Positions 53,087-62,696 are shown, counted from the stretch's first letter. The stretch: DNA of 64,000 nt from Patulibacter minatonensis DSM 18081 (GCF_000519325.1 NZ_KI912613.1:4996171-5060170), one strand, 5' to 3'. A program made the numbers and translations. Notes: a model not told the origin generated them from the letters alone.

Positions 53087-53971
53087 TCAGGCGCCCGCCG
53101 ACCGCGGCGCGCCGGCGACGGTGCCGACGACGAGGTAGTCGACCCCGTCGACGAACGGCCAGTGCCAGAGGGCCGTCGAGAGGACCGGCACGCCGGCCTC
53201 GGCGAGCGCGGGGCGCGGGTCGGCCTCCCGGGGGCCCTTGGCGCGGGCGGCCAGCCGCAGCGCCTCGCCGGGGTCGTCGTCGGCGGCGTCGAGCACGTCC
53301 CGGAGCTCGACCGGCTGCGCGTAGCCGTTGCCCCAGCACGCCGGGTCGTGGACGTGGACGACGACCGGGGCGGACGCGTGCAGGACGGCCACGACGCCCG
53401 CGGTCAGCGGCCCGCCCTCCCGGGCGATCGTCGCCCGGCGCCGGTCGGCCGGCACACCGGCGTCCAGCAGCGCCGGGTAGAGGAGCTGGCTGTAGAGCAG
53501 GTCGCCGATCACCAGGTCGTAGGGGCCGCCGGGGAGCCGTGTCCCGCCGTCGCCGGTCGTCGCCGGCCCGGACCGGGGGCCCACCGCCGCGCCCCGCGCC
53601 GCGGGCGCACCGACCGCCCCCTCGTGGGACGCCGCGTGCACGACCCGGTCGACCGCACCGCGCGTGACGTCGTGCTGCACCACGCGGATCCGCCGGCGCA
53701 GGCCGCGCCTCACGCGCCGCACGGCCTCGGCCGCCGCCGCGTCGTCGATGTCCAGGAGCGTCACGACGGACGCCCGGTGCGCGATCCGCCCCAGGGGCAG
53801 GTCGTCGCCGTTGCCCGCGCCCACGACCGCGACACGGGCCCCCGGGGCCAGGTGCGGGTCGGTGAGCGACCAGAGCGCGTCGCGGCACGACGCCCAGCGC
53901 GGTCGTCGCCCCCGCTCGCGGCGCGCGTTCCTGGACGCGTTCGCGTCGGCGGCGGCACCGTCGGGGACCAT
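53087..53971 (-). CDS. SAM-dependent methyltransferase-like protein
   Basis: 294 aa. A class I SAM-binding motif is visible: ARVAVVGAGNGDDLPLGRIAHRASVVTLLDIDDAAAAEAVRRV (motif I with the acidic end of strand 2), then IRVVQHDVTRG, and GPYDLVIGDLLYSQLLYPALLD. The Gly/Ala/Pro-rich insert about 120-145 is unusual. The C-terminal half (VVVHVHDPACWGNGYAQPVE) does not match a family I know. A TACCGT -10 box (53979-53984) ends 7 nt before the ATG, so the mRNA is probably leaderless. Substrate unknown. Confidence 0.65.
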   Translation of the reverse strand: MVPDGAAADANASRNARRERGRRPRWASCRDALWSLTDPHLAPGARVAVVGAGNGDDLPLGRIAHRASVVTLLDIDDAAAAEAVRRVRRGLRRRIRVVQHDVTRGAVDRVVHAASHEGAVGAPAARGAAVGPRSGPATTGDGGTRLPGGPYDLVIGDLLYSQLLYPALLDAGVPADRRRATIAREGGPLTAGVVAVLHASAPVVVHVHDPACWGNGYAQPVELRDVLDAADDDPGEALRLAARAKGPREADPRPALAEAGVPVLSTALWHWPFVDGVDYLVVGTVAGAPRSAGA

Positions 53972-54108
53972 CCGCGGGACGGTACCGGGGCGCGGTCCGG
54001 GCGCCCTGCGTACGGTGGCCGCATCGGGACCATCGTGGCGCCCTCGGATGCTACGTTGGGTGGTGGGTCCCGTCACCGTCCTCACTCGTCCGCCCCGGGC
54101 CCGGCGCC

Positions 54109-54546
54109 ATGACCGCTCGCACCCTCCCACCCACGCCCCAGCACACGTCCCACATCGGACCCGCGGAGCTCGCCGCCCGGGCCGCCGCCGTGGCGCTCGC
54201 CGTCGCCTCCCTCGCCGTGTTCGTGATCGGCACGTACTTCTGGACGAAGGTCATGACGGAGACGTTCAGCCCGCTCGGGTACGCGTTCACGCCGGTCGGG
54301 ATGTACGGCATCGCGATCGTCCTGATCCCGCTGATGGGCGTCATCCACCGCCTCTGGATCAGCGGCGACCTGGAGCGCAAGGAGGGCATCGCCCAGGCCG
54401 CCGAGCGCGACCGCCTGCGGACCTCGCTGCTGGGGGCCCCGCCGCCGGGCAGCCTGCGCAACGTCCACGCCCAGCCGCCGCCGGAGAACCTGATCTTCGG
54501 CGAGGACCTCGAGGAGCTCCGCCGCCGCCGGCGCGAGGGGAGCTGA
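54109..54546 (+). CDS. Two-helix membrane protein of unknown function
   Basis: 145 aa. Two hydrophobic segments (about 23-45, AARAAAVALAVASLAVFVIGTYF, and 62-80, VGMYGIAIVLIPLMGVIH) are followed by a charged cytoplasmic tail with heptad-like Leu/Arg/Glu spacing and a Pro-rich end. No family recognised. Divergent from the methyltransferase-like gene and 43 bp before cobF. Confidence 0.65.
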   Translation: MTARTLPPTPQHTSHIGPAELAARAAAVALAVASLAVFVIGTYFWTKVMTETFSPLGYAFTPVGMYGIAIVLIPLMGVIHRLWISGDLERKEGIAQAAERDRLRTSLLGAPPPGSLRNVHAQPPPENLIFGEDLEELRRRRREGS

Positions 54547-54589
54547 CCGTCCCGGGGTCGAGCGCGTCGCGGCACTACGATGCGGCGTC

Positions 54590-55348
54590 GTGCCCCGGCT
54601 CCTCATCATCGGCATCGGCGTCGGCGATCCCGACCACGTCACGGTCCAGGCGGTCCGGGCGCTGAACGACTTCGACGTCCTGTTCGTCGTCACCAAGCCC
54701 GGCGTCGACGAGCCGCTGGCGCTGCGCCGCACGGTCGTCGACCGACACCGCGCGGCGGGCGCGTACCGCACGGTCGAGCTCCCCGACCCGCCACGGGAAC
54801 GCGAGCTCGACGGCGACCACGGGAGCGCCGTGCGCCAGTGGCGCCGGGAGCGCGCCGACCTGTGGACCGCGGCCCTCGACGAGCACCTCGGGGCCGACGA
54901 GACGGGCGCGTTCCTCGTCTGGGGCGACCCGTCGCTGTACGAGTCGACGCTCGCGATCGCGCAGACCGTGGTGACCCGCACCGCCGTCCCCGTCGAGGTC
55001 GAGGTGCTGCCCGGCGTGAGCGCCGTGCACGTGCTGACCGCACGCCACCGGATCCCGCTGAACCGCGTCGGCCGCGCGGTGCAGATCACCCCCGCGCGCC
55101 TGCTCGCGGACGGGATGCCCGAGGACGTCGACGACGTCGTCGTGATGCTCGACGCGCACGCCACGTTCGCGTCGATCCCCGCCGACGGCCTCGAGATCTA
55201 CTGGGGCGCGTACCTCGGCACGGAGGACGAGCTCCTGCGCAGCGGTCCCCTCGGTGAGGTCGCGGAGGAGATCCGGGCCCTCCGCGCCGAGGCGAAGGCG
55301 CGGAAGGGTTGGATGTTCGACACGTACCTGCTGCGCCGGACCGGCTGA
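54590..55348 (+). CDS. cobF: Precorrin-6A synthase (deacetylating)
   Basis: 252 aa tetrapyrrole methylase. CobF methylates C-1 of precorrin-5 and releases acetate in aerobic cobalamin synthesis. Motifs: LLIIGIGVGDPDHVTVQAVRALNDFDVLFVV (GxGxGDP), FLVWGDPSLYEST (second SAM loop), VLPGVSAVHVLTARHRIPLNR and GWMFDTYLLRR. The GTG start at 54590 is 8 nt after a TACGAT -10 box (54576-54581), fitting a leaderless start. No other cob gene is nearby, so it is detached from the rest of the pathway. Confidence 0.9.
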   Translation: MPRLLIIGIGVGDPDHVTVQAVRALNDFDVLFVVTKPGVDEPLALRRTVVDRHRAAGAYRTVELPDPPRERELDGDHGSAVRQWRRERADLWTAALDEHLGADETGAFLVWGDPSLYESTLAIAQTVVTRTAVPVEVEVLPGVSAVHVLTARHRIPLNRVGRAVQITPARLLADGMPEDVDDVVVMLDAHATFASIPADGLEIYWGAYLGTEDELLRSGPLGEVAEEIRALRAEAKARKGWMFDTYLLRRTG

Positions 55349-55357
55349 GCGGCGGCC

Positions 55358-55606
55358 CTACTTGTGCGTCATCGCGATGACGCCGAACACGATCGCGGCC
55401 AGGCAGACCGCGCCGCAGAGGGCGACGAGCGCCCCGTTGACGAGCACCGCCGTGGACCGCCCCTCGGTGCGCGCCTGCTCGAGCGCCTCGCCGCGCAGGA
55501 CGCCGAACCCGAAGATCGCGGTCACCCCCACCCCGCCCCCGAGCGCGATCAGGACGATCTTCCAGAGCGCGTCGAGGTCCACGACCTGGGCGAGCGGGGC
55601 GATCAT
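55358..55606 (-). CDS. Small two-helix membrane protein cotranscribed with pit
   Basis: 82 aa. ATG overlaps the pit stop (ATGA). Helices at about 13-36 (LWKIVLIALGGGVGVTAIFGFGVL) and 55-78 (VLVNGALVALCGAVCLAAIVFGVIAM) are joined by a charged loop (RGEALEQARTEGRS). No family recognised. Its coupling to pit suggests an accessory role in phosphate transport, by context only. Convergent with cobF (9 bp between stops). Confidence 0.7.
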   Translation of the reverse strand: MIAPLAQVVDLDALWKIVLIALGGGVGVTAIFGFGVLRGEALEQARTEGRSTAVLVNGALVALCGAVCLAAIVFGVIAMTHK

Positions 55607-56790
55607 GCCGCGCTCCCGGCCGGGGTCGGGGCCGCGGGTCGTCGCGGCTCCCGCTCCGTCGCCTCGTCCCCGGACCCGACCGTGTCGTCCGGCTCGACCG
55701 CCTTGCGCTGCACCGTGATGAACAGCGAGGCCGCGGCGGCGCCGGAGACGATCGCCATGATCACGGACCCCGTCGAGCCGGAGCCGATGGCGTCGGCGGC
55801 CTGCCAGATCATCGCCGCGACGAGGCCGGCCGCCGGGATCGTGAACAGCCAGGCGAGGACCATCGTCCCGAAGAGGCTCCAGCGGACCTCCGACAGCTTC
55901 TTGCCGAGGCCCACGCCGAGGACGCCGCCGGAGACCACGTGGGTCGTCGAGAGCGGGTAGCCGAAGTACGTCGAGCCGAGGATGACGCTCGTGGACGACG
56001 ACTCCGCGACGAAGCCCTGCGGCGACTCGATCTCGGTCAGCCGCGTCCCGAGCGTGCGGATGATCCGCCACCCGCCGATCGCCGTGCCCGACGCGATGGC
56101 GAGCGCCGCGACGAGCTTCACCCAGACCGGGATCGTGTCGGCGTTCTCGAGCGTCCCGTGGGCGACCAGCGCGAGCGTGATCACGCCCATCGTCTTCTGC
56201 GCGTCGTTCGTGCCGTGGGCGAGCGAGACGAGCGACGCCGACGCGAGCTGCCCGTAGCGGTAGGCCCGGCGACTCTGGTCCGTCGGCCCGCCGGGACGCA
56301 GGCGGTAGGCCACGAACGTGCCGAGCGCCGCGACGAACCCGCAGATCACCGGGGCGAGGACGGCGGGGAGCAGGACCTTCTCGACCAGGCCGTCGCCCTT
56401 GATCGCCCCGGTGCCGTTCGCGATCAGGACGGCACCGACGATCCCGCCGATCAGCGCGTGGCTCGAGCTCGACGGCAGCGACAGCGCCCAGGTGACGAGG
56501 TTCCAGAGCATCGCGCCGGCGAGCGCGGCGAAGATCAGCGCCATCCCCCCGTCGCCCTTGATGACGGTGTTGTCGACGATGCCCGAGGCGATCGTCGCGG
56601 CGACCTTCACCGAGAGGAACGCGCCGACGAGGTTCAGGACCGCCGAGAGCATCACCGCCTTCCGGGGGCTGAGCGCCCGCGTGGCGATCGAGGTCGCCAT
56701 CGCGTTGGCGGTGTCGTGGAAGCCGTTGGTGAAGTCGAACGCGACCGCCGCGACGACGACCACGACGAGGAGGAGGACGTCGGAACCCAT
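55603..56790 (-). CDS. pit: Inorganic phosphate transporter, PiT family
   Basis: 395 aa integral membrane transporter, low-affinity phosphate import with a cation. The two PiT signature repeats are present: AFDFTNGFHDTANAMATSIATRAL near the N terminus and SLAHGTNDAQKTMGVITLAL in the middle, plus SLPSSSSHALIGGIVGA and YPLSTTHVVSGGVLGVGLGKK. About ten hydrophobic segments; the C-terminal 35 residues are a charged tail. A PHO-type direct repeat lies about 50 bp upstream. Confidence 0.95.
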   Translation of the reverse strand: MGSDVLLLVVVVVAAVAFDFTNGFHDTANAMATSIATRALSPRKAVMLSAVLNLVGAFLSVKVAATIASGIVDNTVIKGDGGMALIFAALAGAMLWNLVTWALSLPSSSSHALIGGIVGAVLIANGTGAIKGDGLVEKVLLPAVLAPVICGFVAALGTFVAYRLRPGGPTDQSRRAYRYGQLASASLVSLAHGTNDAQKTMGVITLALVAHGTLENADTIPVWVKLVAALAIASGTAIGGWRIIRTLGTRLTEIESPQGFVAESSSTSVILGSTYFGYPLSTTHVVSGGVLGVGLGKKLSEVRWSLFGTMVLAWLFTIPAAGLVAAMIWQAADAIGSGSTGSVIMAIVSGAAAASLFITVQRKAVEPDDTVGSGDEATEREPRRPAAPTPAGSAA

Positions 56791-56830
56791 GACCGTCCGC
56801 CCTACCCTTCGGGGCCCCCGCGCAGCGGGC

Positions 56831-56852
56831 CTTCACGACCCTTTCACGGTGA
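56831..56852 (+). promoter_or_regulatory. PHO box (11-nt direct repeat) upstream of pit
   Basis: TTCAC at 56832 and again 11 nt later at 56843 (CTTCACGACCC then TTTCACGGTGA). This matches the 11-nt GTTCACC-type repeats bound by PhoP in actinobacteria. 42-62 bp from the pit start; orientation is on the opposite strand. Confidence 0.6.
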
Positions 56853-56889
56853 TGGCGCGGCGGCGCTCGGACGGCTCCGCGGGCGCCGC

Positions 56890-57414
56890 TCAGCGGCCGT
56901 CCCGGCCCTCCCTGGGCACCTCGAACTCGCCGTCCGGATCGATCGGGACGGTCCGCGGGCCCGCGGTCTCCGGCGCCGCCGGAGCCGGCTCCGCGGCGGG
57001 GGCGTGCTCCCGCGTCGACTCCTCGCGGACGGTGCCCTCGATCGTGCCCAGCACCTGGCGGACGATGATCCGCTCGCCGCAGCTCCAGCAGTACTCGGCG
57101 GAGCGCCCGTGGGGCGCGCCGCAGAAGCGGCAGCTGCCGGCGATGCCGGCGTGGTCCTCCGCGAGGCGCTCGACCTCGCTGAGCCGCGCGTCCAGCCGCT
57201 GCAGCACCGCGGCGCGCTGCGCGAGGACGTCGACGCGGAAGTGGTCGCGGACGGCCATCTCGTAGACGAGGCCGCCGAGGTCCCAGGTGCTCTCGGCGAC
57301 CTGCTCGGCGAGCCGGCGGCGCTCGTCCTCCAGTGCGGCGCGCTGCGGGGTCATGCCCGGGATCGGGGGCGCCTCGGCCGGGCGGCTCCAGGGCAGGCGC
57401 GGACGGGTGGCCAT
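56890..57414 (-). CDS. Zinc-ribbon coiled-coil protein
   Basis: 174 aa. Residues about 22-90 are helical with strong heptads (RAALEDERRRLAEQVAESTWDLGGLVYEMAVRDHF ... LQRLDARLSEVERLAEDHAG). A zinc ribbon follows: Cys95, Cys98, Cys109, Cys112 (CRFC ... YCWSC). The tail is acidic and Pro-rich. No membrane segment. It begins 1 nt after the stop of another zinc-ribbon gene and is the last gene of the pst operon. Function unknown; a scaffold or sensor role is inference. Confidence 0.8.
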   Translation of the reverse strand: MATRPRLPWSRPAEAPPIPGMTPQRAALEDERRRLAEQVAESTWDLGGLVYEMAVRDHFRVDVLAQRAAVLQRLDARLSEVERLAEDHAGIAGSCRFCGAPHGRSAEYCWSCGERIIVRQVLGTIEGTVREESTREHAPAAEPAPAAPETAGPRTVPIDPDGEFEVPREGRDGR

Positions 57415-57415
57415 C

Positions 57416-58069
57416 TCAGTTGCCCCCGACGACCACGGCGTCGGGCAGGGCGCGGGACGCGTCGCGCGCCTTGTCCGGGTCCTTGCTCTTCAGCGCGTCC
57501 TCCGTCGACTTCGGGATCGCGACGGCCTTCGGCGCGGTGGCCGGGGTCTTCTCGATCTCCGCGGCCTCCTTCTTCTGGGTCGCGTCGAGCTTGCTCTTGT
57601 CGATCTTCTCGACCTTGTCGGAGCCCGAGTCCGCCGAGGCCTTCGTGTCCTCGGTCGACGTCGTGTCGTCGGCCGACGCCGCGGTGTCCGCGGTCGTCGT
57701 CGGCGTCACGGCCGCCGCGGCGGGAGCGCCGCCGACGACGATCGGCTGCTGCGACCCGTCGCCGCCGCCGTCGCCGACGAGCACGCCGACGCCGAAGGCC
57801 AGGAGCACGCAGGCCAGCGCCGCGAGGAGGGTCCCGGTCGCGGGGCCGCTGCTCTGGGGTGCCGCCCACAGGGCGGGCGGCACGGCGCCCACCGGCGGGG
57901 CGGCGGCCGGCGCAGTCGGCACCAGGGCGTCCTGGAACGGGAGCCGCGCGTGCTGACGCCGGGCGCCGCACGACAGGCAGTAGCGCTGGTCGGCGGCCAT
58001 CGGTGCGCCGCAGGAGCCACAGGACCCGGCGCGCGGATCGTCGGCGGGGAGGAACGGACTGGTGCTCAT
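57416..58069 (-). CDS. Zinc-ribbon single-pass membrane protein
   Basis: 217 aa. N-terminal zinc ribbon: Cys17, Cys20, Cys31, Cys34 (CGSC ... YCLSC). A Pro/Ala linker leads to one membrane helix (about 79-99, GTLLAALACVLLAFGVGVLVG), then an extracellular region rich in Thr/Ala/Asp that turns Lys-rich (EKIDKSKLDATQKKEAAEIEK). Topology: ribbon inside, charged tail outside. Overlaps the lipoprotein stop by 4 nt. The same ribbon-helix-Thr/Ala-linker plan appears in the protein at 62820. Confidence 0.82.
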   Translation of the reverse strand: MSTSPFLPADDPRAGSCGSCGAPMAADQRYCLSCGARRQHARLPFQDALVPTAPAAAPPVGAVPPALWAAPQSSGPATGTLLAALACVLLAFGVGVLVGDGGGDGSQQPIVVGGAPAAAAVTPTTTADTAASADDTTSTEDTKASADSGSDKVEKIDKSKLDATQKKEAAEIEKTPATAPKAVAIPKSTEDALKSKDPDKARDASRALPDAVVVGGN

Positions 58070-58833
58070 CGGGAGGACCTCGTGGTCTTCTGCAGCTTGG
58101 TGGGCAGGGCCTCGGCGGCGAGGCGGCCGCGGCGGCCGTCGCCGACCAACACGGCTTCGAAGGTGGCGGACGACCGCGGGGCGATCGTGTCGATGCGGGT
58201 GGCCGCCGCGGCGACGAGCTCGTCGCCGTCCCGGGTGGTCACGTAGACCGGGACCTCGGTCTGCTCCCGGCGGAGGTCGTTGTGGACGACGCCGGTGACG
58301 GCGACGCCGTCCTCGCCGGAGTCCTCGGTGCTGCGCTTCACGGCGCTGACGCGCAGCGCCGCGGCCGGACGGCGGGAGCGCCGGGTGGGGGCGCCGACGA
58401 TGACCTCGAGCTTCGCGTCCGTGGTCGTCGCCGGGACGTTCGAGTTGACCCAGGTGACGCGGCCGCGCGGCGGCAGGACGGGGACGCGGAGCAGGAGCTC
58501 GTCGCCGCCCTCGCCGTCGTTGGAGTACGTCTGCTTGCCGCCGGCCTGCAGCCGGAGCGCGACGGGCACCCGCAGGAGCGCCCGCGGACCCGTGTTCTGC
58601 AGCTCCACGACGACGGCGGTCCCGGCCTTCGTGCGGACCTCCTTGCGCCCCACGACCCGGACGGCGGGGTCGGGACGGCCGAGCGCGACCTTCCCCGGCG
58701 CGTCGACGGCCTTCGCCCTGCGCTGCAGCGCGGCGCTCTTGTCCTGGGTCGTCGAGCAGCCGGCGAGCGCCAGCCCGCAGACCGCGAGGCCGACCGCCGC
58801 GGGCCCGACGCCGGAGCGCCGGGAGGCGCTCAT
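58066..58833 (-). CDS. Lipoprotein of the pst operon, unknown function
   Basis: 255 aa. Signal sequence with lipobox LALAGC (Cys about 26). The rest looks like two Ig-like beta domains: [48 protein letters not shown] ... and [53 protein letters not shown], the latter resembling FxLYD-type folds. It begins in a 4-nt overlap with pstB and ends in one with the zinc-ribbon gene, so it is coexpressed with phosphate import. No phosphate-binding motif is recognised. Confidence 0.8.
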   Translation of the reverse strand: MSASRRSGVGPAAVGLAVCGLALAGCSTTQDKSAALQRRAKAVDAPGKVALGRPDPAVRVVGRKEVRTKAGTAVVVELQNTGPRALLRVPVALRLQAGGKQTYSNDGEGGDELLLRVPVLPPRGRVTWVNSNVPATTTDAKLEVIVGAPTRRSRRPAAALRVSAVKRSTEDSGEDGVAVTGVVHNDLRREQTEVPVYVTTRDGDELVAAAATRIDTIAPRSSATFEAVLVGDGRRGRLAAEALPTKLQKTTRSSR

Positions 58834-59723
58834 CCGAACGCCCCCTGCACGTAGTCGCGCGTGCGGTCGGCCCGGGGGTTCGTGAAGAGCTCCTCCGTCG
58901 GCGCGTACTCGACGAGGTCGCCGAGGTACATGAACGCGACGTGGTCGCCCACGCGGCGGGCCTGCGCGAGGTTGTGCGTGACGATGACGATCGCCAGGTT
59001 CTGCCGCAGCTCGTGGATCAGCTCCTCGACGACGCCGGTCGAGATCGGGTCCAGGGCGGAGCACGGCTCGTCCATCAGGAGGACGTCGGGCTCGACGGCG
59101 AGCGCACGGGCGATGCAGAGCCGCTGCTGCTGACCGCCGGAGAGCCGGAGCGCGGGCCGGCCCAGGTCGTCGGCCACCTCGTCCCAGAGGCCGGCGCGAC
59201 GCAGGGCCTTCTCGACCCGGGGCTGCAGAACCGCCTTGCCGGGGCGGCGCATCGCCTGCTCGCGGATCGCATAGGCGACGTTGTCGAAGATCGACATCGG
59301 GAACGGGTTGGGCTGCTGGAAGATCATCGACACGCGGCGGCGCAGCCGGGTGATCTCGAGCTGGTCGATGTCGTCGCCGTCGAGCAGGATCCGCCCGTCG
59401 CGGGTGGCACCGGGAGTCAGCTCGACGAGCCGGTTCAGCGACCGCAGGAGCGTCGTCTTGCCGCAGCCCGACGGGCCGATCAGCGCGAGGACCTCGCCTT
59501 GGCGGACGGGCAGCGTGACCCGGTTGACGGCCGGCCGCGCCGAACCGGCGTAGTGGATGGAGACCTCGTCGATCCGTAGGCGCTCCGGCCCGTAGGAGGG
59601 CGCGAGCGCGCGCGCGATCGGCTCCGGGATCTCCTGGCGCGTCGCGGGATCGACGACGTTCGGGGCCTGCTCGGAGCTGATCCGGCGGACCGGGGGCGGG
59701 AATTCGGCCATGGGACTGCTCAT
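58830..59723 (-). CDS. pstB: Phosphate ABC transporter ATP-binding protein
   Basis: 297 aa. Walker [10 protein letters not shown] (83-91), Q-loop [20 protein letters not shown], signature LSGGQQQR, Walker [14 protein letters not shown] and the H-loop IVIVTHN. The P-N-P-F-P-x-S-I-x-D-N-V segment is diagnostic for PstB. An extra N-terminal stretch of about 48 residues precedes the usual start. ATG at 59723 overlaps pstA's stop. It powers high-affinity phosphate import. Confidence 0.97.
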   Translation of the reverse strand: MSSPMAEFPPPVRRISSEQAPNVVDPATRQEIPEPIARALAPSYGPERLRIDEVSIHYAGSARPAVNRVTLPVRQGEVLALIGPSGCGKTTLLRSLNRLVELTPGATRDGRILLDGDDIDQLEITRLRRRVSMIFQQPNPFPMSIFDNVAYAIREQAMRRPGKAVLQPRVEKALRRAGLWDEVADDLGRPALRLSGGQQQRLCIARALAVEPDVLLMDEPCSALDPISTGVVEELIHELRQNLAIVIVTHNLAQARRVGDHVAFMYLGDLVEYAPTEELFTNPRADRTRDYVQGAFG

Positions 59724-60697
59724 CTCGGGAGGTCGTTGCCGGCGCGGCGTCGGCCGATGAAGGCGACGAGGACGTTCAGGGCGATGATCAGGAGCATCAG
59801 GACGAACGCGGCGGCGTACGCCTTCTCCGGGGCGTTGCCCTCGCCGGTCGGGGAGTTGTTGTAGACGTAGCTCGTCAGGGTGGAGCCGGTGCCCTGCAGC
59901 GTGCCGATGCCCGGGATGTCCGTGCCGGCCTGGAGCTGGAGGGTGGCTCCGAGGAGCAGCACGATGATCGCGGTGTCGCCGGCGATCCGGCCCATGCCCA
60001 GGGCGGTGCCGGTGGCGATGTCGGGGCGCACGGTCGGCAGCAGGACGCGCCGGATCGTGGCCCACCGCGTCTTGCCCAGGCCGTAGCTCGCCTCGCGCAC
60101 GTGGCGCGGCACGGACTGCAGCGCCTCGCGGGTGGTGGCGAAGATCGACGGAACGGCGATCAGCGACATCACCGTGCCGGCGGCGATGAAGCTGCGCCCG
60201 AAGACCCCGCCGCCGTCGGCGGCCGAGAACGACGCCCACGAGAACATCGGCAGCTGGAAGATCGCCAGGCCGAAGATGGCGATCGCGATCGACGGGGCAC
60301 CGGCGATGACCTCGATGCCGGACTCGACGACGCGCGCGAGCCAGCGCGGCTTGCCGTACTCGACGATCCAGAGCGCGGCGCCGACCGCGAGCGGCAGGGC
60401 GATCGCCGTGGCGATCACGATGATCATCAGCGTCCCGACGATCGGGTCGAGGATGCCGCCGGTCTGCGACTGGTCCGATCCCGGCTGCGGACGGCTGAAC
60501 AGGAGGTCCAGGTTCACGTACTGCAGGCCGCGGTAGCCCATGTAGATCAGGAGCGACGCGGCGACGAGCACCAGCAGGATGCCGACGAGCCAGGCGGCGC
60601 CGACGCCGATCAGGTCGAGCGGGCGCCAGAGCCGCAGCTCGCCGAGCAGGCGGTCGCGGCGTGAACGCCGCCCCCCGGGGCCGACCGGCACGCTCAT
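59720..60697 (-). CDS. pstA: Phosphate ABC transporter permease
   Basis: 325 aa with six hydrophobic segments. PstA markers: [52 protein letters not shown] and the cytoplasmic EAA-like loop [43 protein letters not shown] at 60697 overlaps the pstC stop. Confidence 0.96.
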   Translation of the reverse strand: MSVPVGPGGRRSRRDRLLGELRLWRPLDLIGVGAAWLVGILLVLVAASLLIYMGYRGLQYVNLDLLFSRPQPGSDQSQTGGILDPIVGTLMIIVIATAIALPLAVGAALWIVEYGKPRWLARVVESGIEVIAGAPSIAIAIFGLAIFQLPMFSWASFSAADGGGVFGRSFIAAGTVMSLIAVPSIFATTREALQSVPRHVREASYGLGKTRWATIRRVLLPTVRPDIATGTALGMGRIAGDTAIIVLLLGATLQLQAGTDIPGIGTLQGTGSTLTSYVYNNSPTGEGNAPEKAYAAAFVLMLLIIALNVLVAFIGRRRAGNDLPR

Positions 60698-61674
60698 CGT
60701 GCCGTCCCCAGCCGCAGGCGCCGCTTGATCAGCGATCCGCCGATCGACAGGAAGAGCGACGAGACGAGCAGGACGAGCGCCATCGCGTAGATGCTCGACT
60801 TCAGCGCCGGGGCGGCGATGCCCTCGGACTGCTCGGCGATCGTCGCGGCGAGCGGGCGCAGGGGCTCGAAGAGGAAGATCAGGCCGTCCCAGGGCTGCGG
60901 GGAGAACCCCTTCGACCCGGAGACCATCGAGAGCATGATCGCCTCGCCCAGCGCACGGGCGCTCGCGAGCACGGCGGCGGCGACGATCGCCGGCCGGATC
61001 GCGCGGACCGACACGGACATGACGGCGCGCCAGCGGGTGACGCCCAGGGCCAGCGCCCCCTCGCGCCAGCCCCGCGGCACGGCGGTCAGGGCGTCGACGA
61101 CGATCGAGATCATGATCGGCGTGATCATCAGCGTCAGCAGGACGACGGAGACGAGGAGCCCGGGCCCGTTGAGCGTGATCACGTACGAGACCGACTCGCG
61201 CTGCCCCTCGTTGATGAGGTGGTCGTTGACGAACGGGACGAGGACGAGGATGCCGATCAGGCCGTAGACGACCGAGGGCACCGCGGCGAGCAGCCGCACG
61301 ACGGGGACGACGATCGAGCGGACCCGCGGCGGGGCGAGCTCGACGATGAAGATGGAGGCGAGGACCGCGATGAAGACGCCGAGGCCGACCGCGAGGACGG
61401 TCGTGAGCGCGGTCGCGTAGAGCAGCGGCCACGCGCGGAGCTGGTAGGCGTCCCCCGAGGGGTCGGCGCCGGCGTTGACCATGGCGCCGAGCTCGGCGTC
61501 GACGTCCTTCCCGGACCCGAACCAGCTGAGCCCGTTGTGCTGGAACGACGGCCAGGCCTCTATCGCGATGAAGACGATCATCGCGACGATGACCAGGACG
61601 ACGCTCACCGCCGTCGCGCCGAGCATCCGCTCGGCGCGACGGTCGGTGAGCGGCCGGAAGAGGCTGCGCAGCAC
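60694..61674 (-). CDS. pstC: Phosphate ABC transporter permease
   Basis: 326 aa from GTG at 61674 with AGGAA upstream. PstC features: a long periplasmic segment after helix 1, then [61 protein letters not shown], and the EAA loop [35 protein letters not shown] with [16 protein letters not shown]. Pairs with PstA to form the channel. Confidence 0.96.
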   Translation of the reverse strand: MLRSLFRPLTDRRAERMLGATAVSVVLVIVAMIVFIAIEAWPSFQHNGLSWFGSGKDVDAELGAMVNAGADPSGDAYQLRAWPLLYATALTTVLAVGLGVFIAVLASIFIVELAPPRVRSIVVPVVRLLAAVPSVVYGLIGILVLVPFVNDHLINEGQRESVSYVITLNGPGLLVSVVLLTLMITPIMISIVVDALTAVPRGWREGALALGVTRWRAVMSVSVRAIRPAIVAAAVLASARALGEAIMLSMVSGSKGFSPQPWDGLIFLFEPLRPLAATIAEQSEGIAAPALKSSIYAMALVLLVSSLFLSIGGSLIKRRLRLGTAR

Positions 61675-61719
61675 GCGGGTGGTTCCTGTCGCTGGTCCTG
61701 GTCTCGGGCGTCCGCGGGA

Positions 61720-62556
61720 CTACTTGAGCGGGACGGCCTTCTGGGCGACGACGATCTTCCGGGCCGCGGAGCTCGTGCGGACCCAGTTGACGAAGCGCGC
61801 GGTCTCGCCCTTCGGGGCGCCCTTCGTGACCATCCAGAAGGAGCGGGTGCCCTTGTACGCGCCGGACTTCGCGTTCGCGGTCGTGCAGGTGACGCCCTGG
61901 TAGCTGGCGGCGCTGACGCCCTCGGTGAACTCGATGGAGACGAAGCCGATGGCGGCCGGGTCGCGCTTGACCGCGGCCTGGATCAGGCCGTTGGAGCCCA
62001 GGCGGGCGGCCGTCGACGACAGCGAGGCGCCGCCCATGAAGAGGTTCTCGAAGGCGTCGAGCGTACCCGAGGCCTCGTTGCGGGCCTGGAGGCTGATCGT
62101 GCCGGTCTGCTGCGCGCCGGGGATGTCCGACCAGGAGCGGATCTTGCCGGAGAAGATGTCCTGGACCTGCTTCTGCGTCAGGCCGTTGGCGAGCTTGTTC
62201 GCCGGGTTCGTGATCAGGCAGACGGCGTCCTTGGCGACGCGGTAGAAGTTGCTGCCCTTCGGGTCGTCGGAGCGCGGGTCGCGCGAGGAGTTGCCGATCG
62301 TGACGCGACCCTTGGAGGCGTCGGTGATCCCCTTGTCGGAGCCGCCCTGGGCGACGCGGAAGGAGACCTTCGAGTTCAGCGAGCTGTACTTCTTCGTCAG
62401 CGCGGTGACGAGCGGGTACATCGACGTCGAGCCGCTCATCGTGATGGTGGTCTTCTTGGCGGCGGACGCCGGGGCGGCGGCGACGGCGGGGACCGCGAAC
62501 GCGGCCGCGAGGGCCGTGGCGGTCGTCAGGCGGGTGACGTGGACGGGCATGCGCAT
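61720..62556 (-). CDS. pstS: Phosphate-binding protein of the ABC transporter
   Basis: 278 aa from ATG at 62556 with an AGGAG site. Signal peptide TRLTTATALAAAFAVPAVAAAPASA, without a lipobox. Phosphate-binding loops: TMSGSTSMYPLVTAL, VAQGGSDKGITDASKGRVTIGNSSRDPR and ARNEASGTLDAFENLF. Soluble or weakly held receptor; actinobacterial PstS is more often a lipoprotein. First gene of the operon pstS-C-A-B-lipoprotein-ribbon-ribbon; PHO box upstream. Confidence 0.95.
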   Translation of the reverse strand: MRMPVHVTRLTTATALAAAFAVPAVAAAPASAAKKTTITMSGSTSMYPLVTALTKKYSSLNSKVSFRVAQGGSDKGITDASKGRVTIGNSSRDPRSDDPKGSNFYRVAKDAVCLITNPANKLANGLTQKQVQDIFSGKIRSWSDIPGAQQTGTISLQARNEASGTLDAFENLFMGGASLSSTAARLGSNGLIQAAVKRDPAAIGFVSIEFTEGVSAASYQGVTCTTANAKSGAYKGTRSFWMVTKGAPKGETARFVNWVRTSSAARKIVVAQKAVPLK

Positions 62557-62663
62557 GGTGCTGAGGTCTCCTGGGAGTCGAGGTCGTAGCGACGGTGAGG
62601 GAAGGCGCCCACCGCCGCGGAGGCGGGGCGCACAGACGGGGATCATGGGACCTGCGCAGGACC

Positions 62664-62696
62664 GGACTGTGAACATCCGGTGGAATCGACGTAAAC
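62664..62696 (-). promoter_or_regulatory. PHO box upstream of pstS, three 11-nt units
   Basis: On the minus strand three consecutive 11-nt units start GTTTACG, TTCCACC and GTTCACA. The period and the GTTCAC core match PhoP-box direct repeats of actinobacteria. It lies 108-140 bp before the pstS ATG and about 125 bp from the divergent gene at 62820, so it may serve both. Additional GTTCAC words occur at 62778 and 62792 (+ strand). Confidence 0.75.

Noticed and set aside
55939-58854. 971-codon + strand frame opposite pit and the zinc-ribbon genes
   Set aside because: Antisense shadow with low-complexity sequence; the minus strand has overlapping real genes with ATGA junctions.
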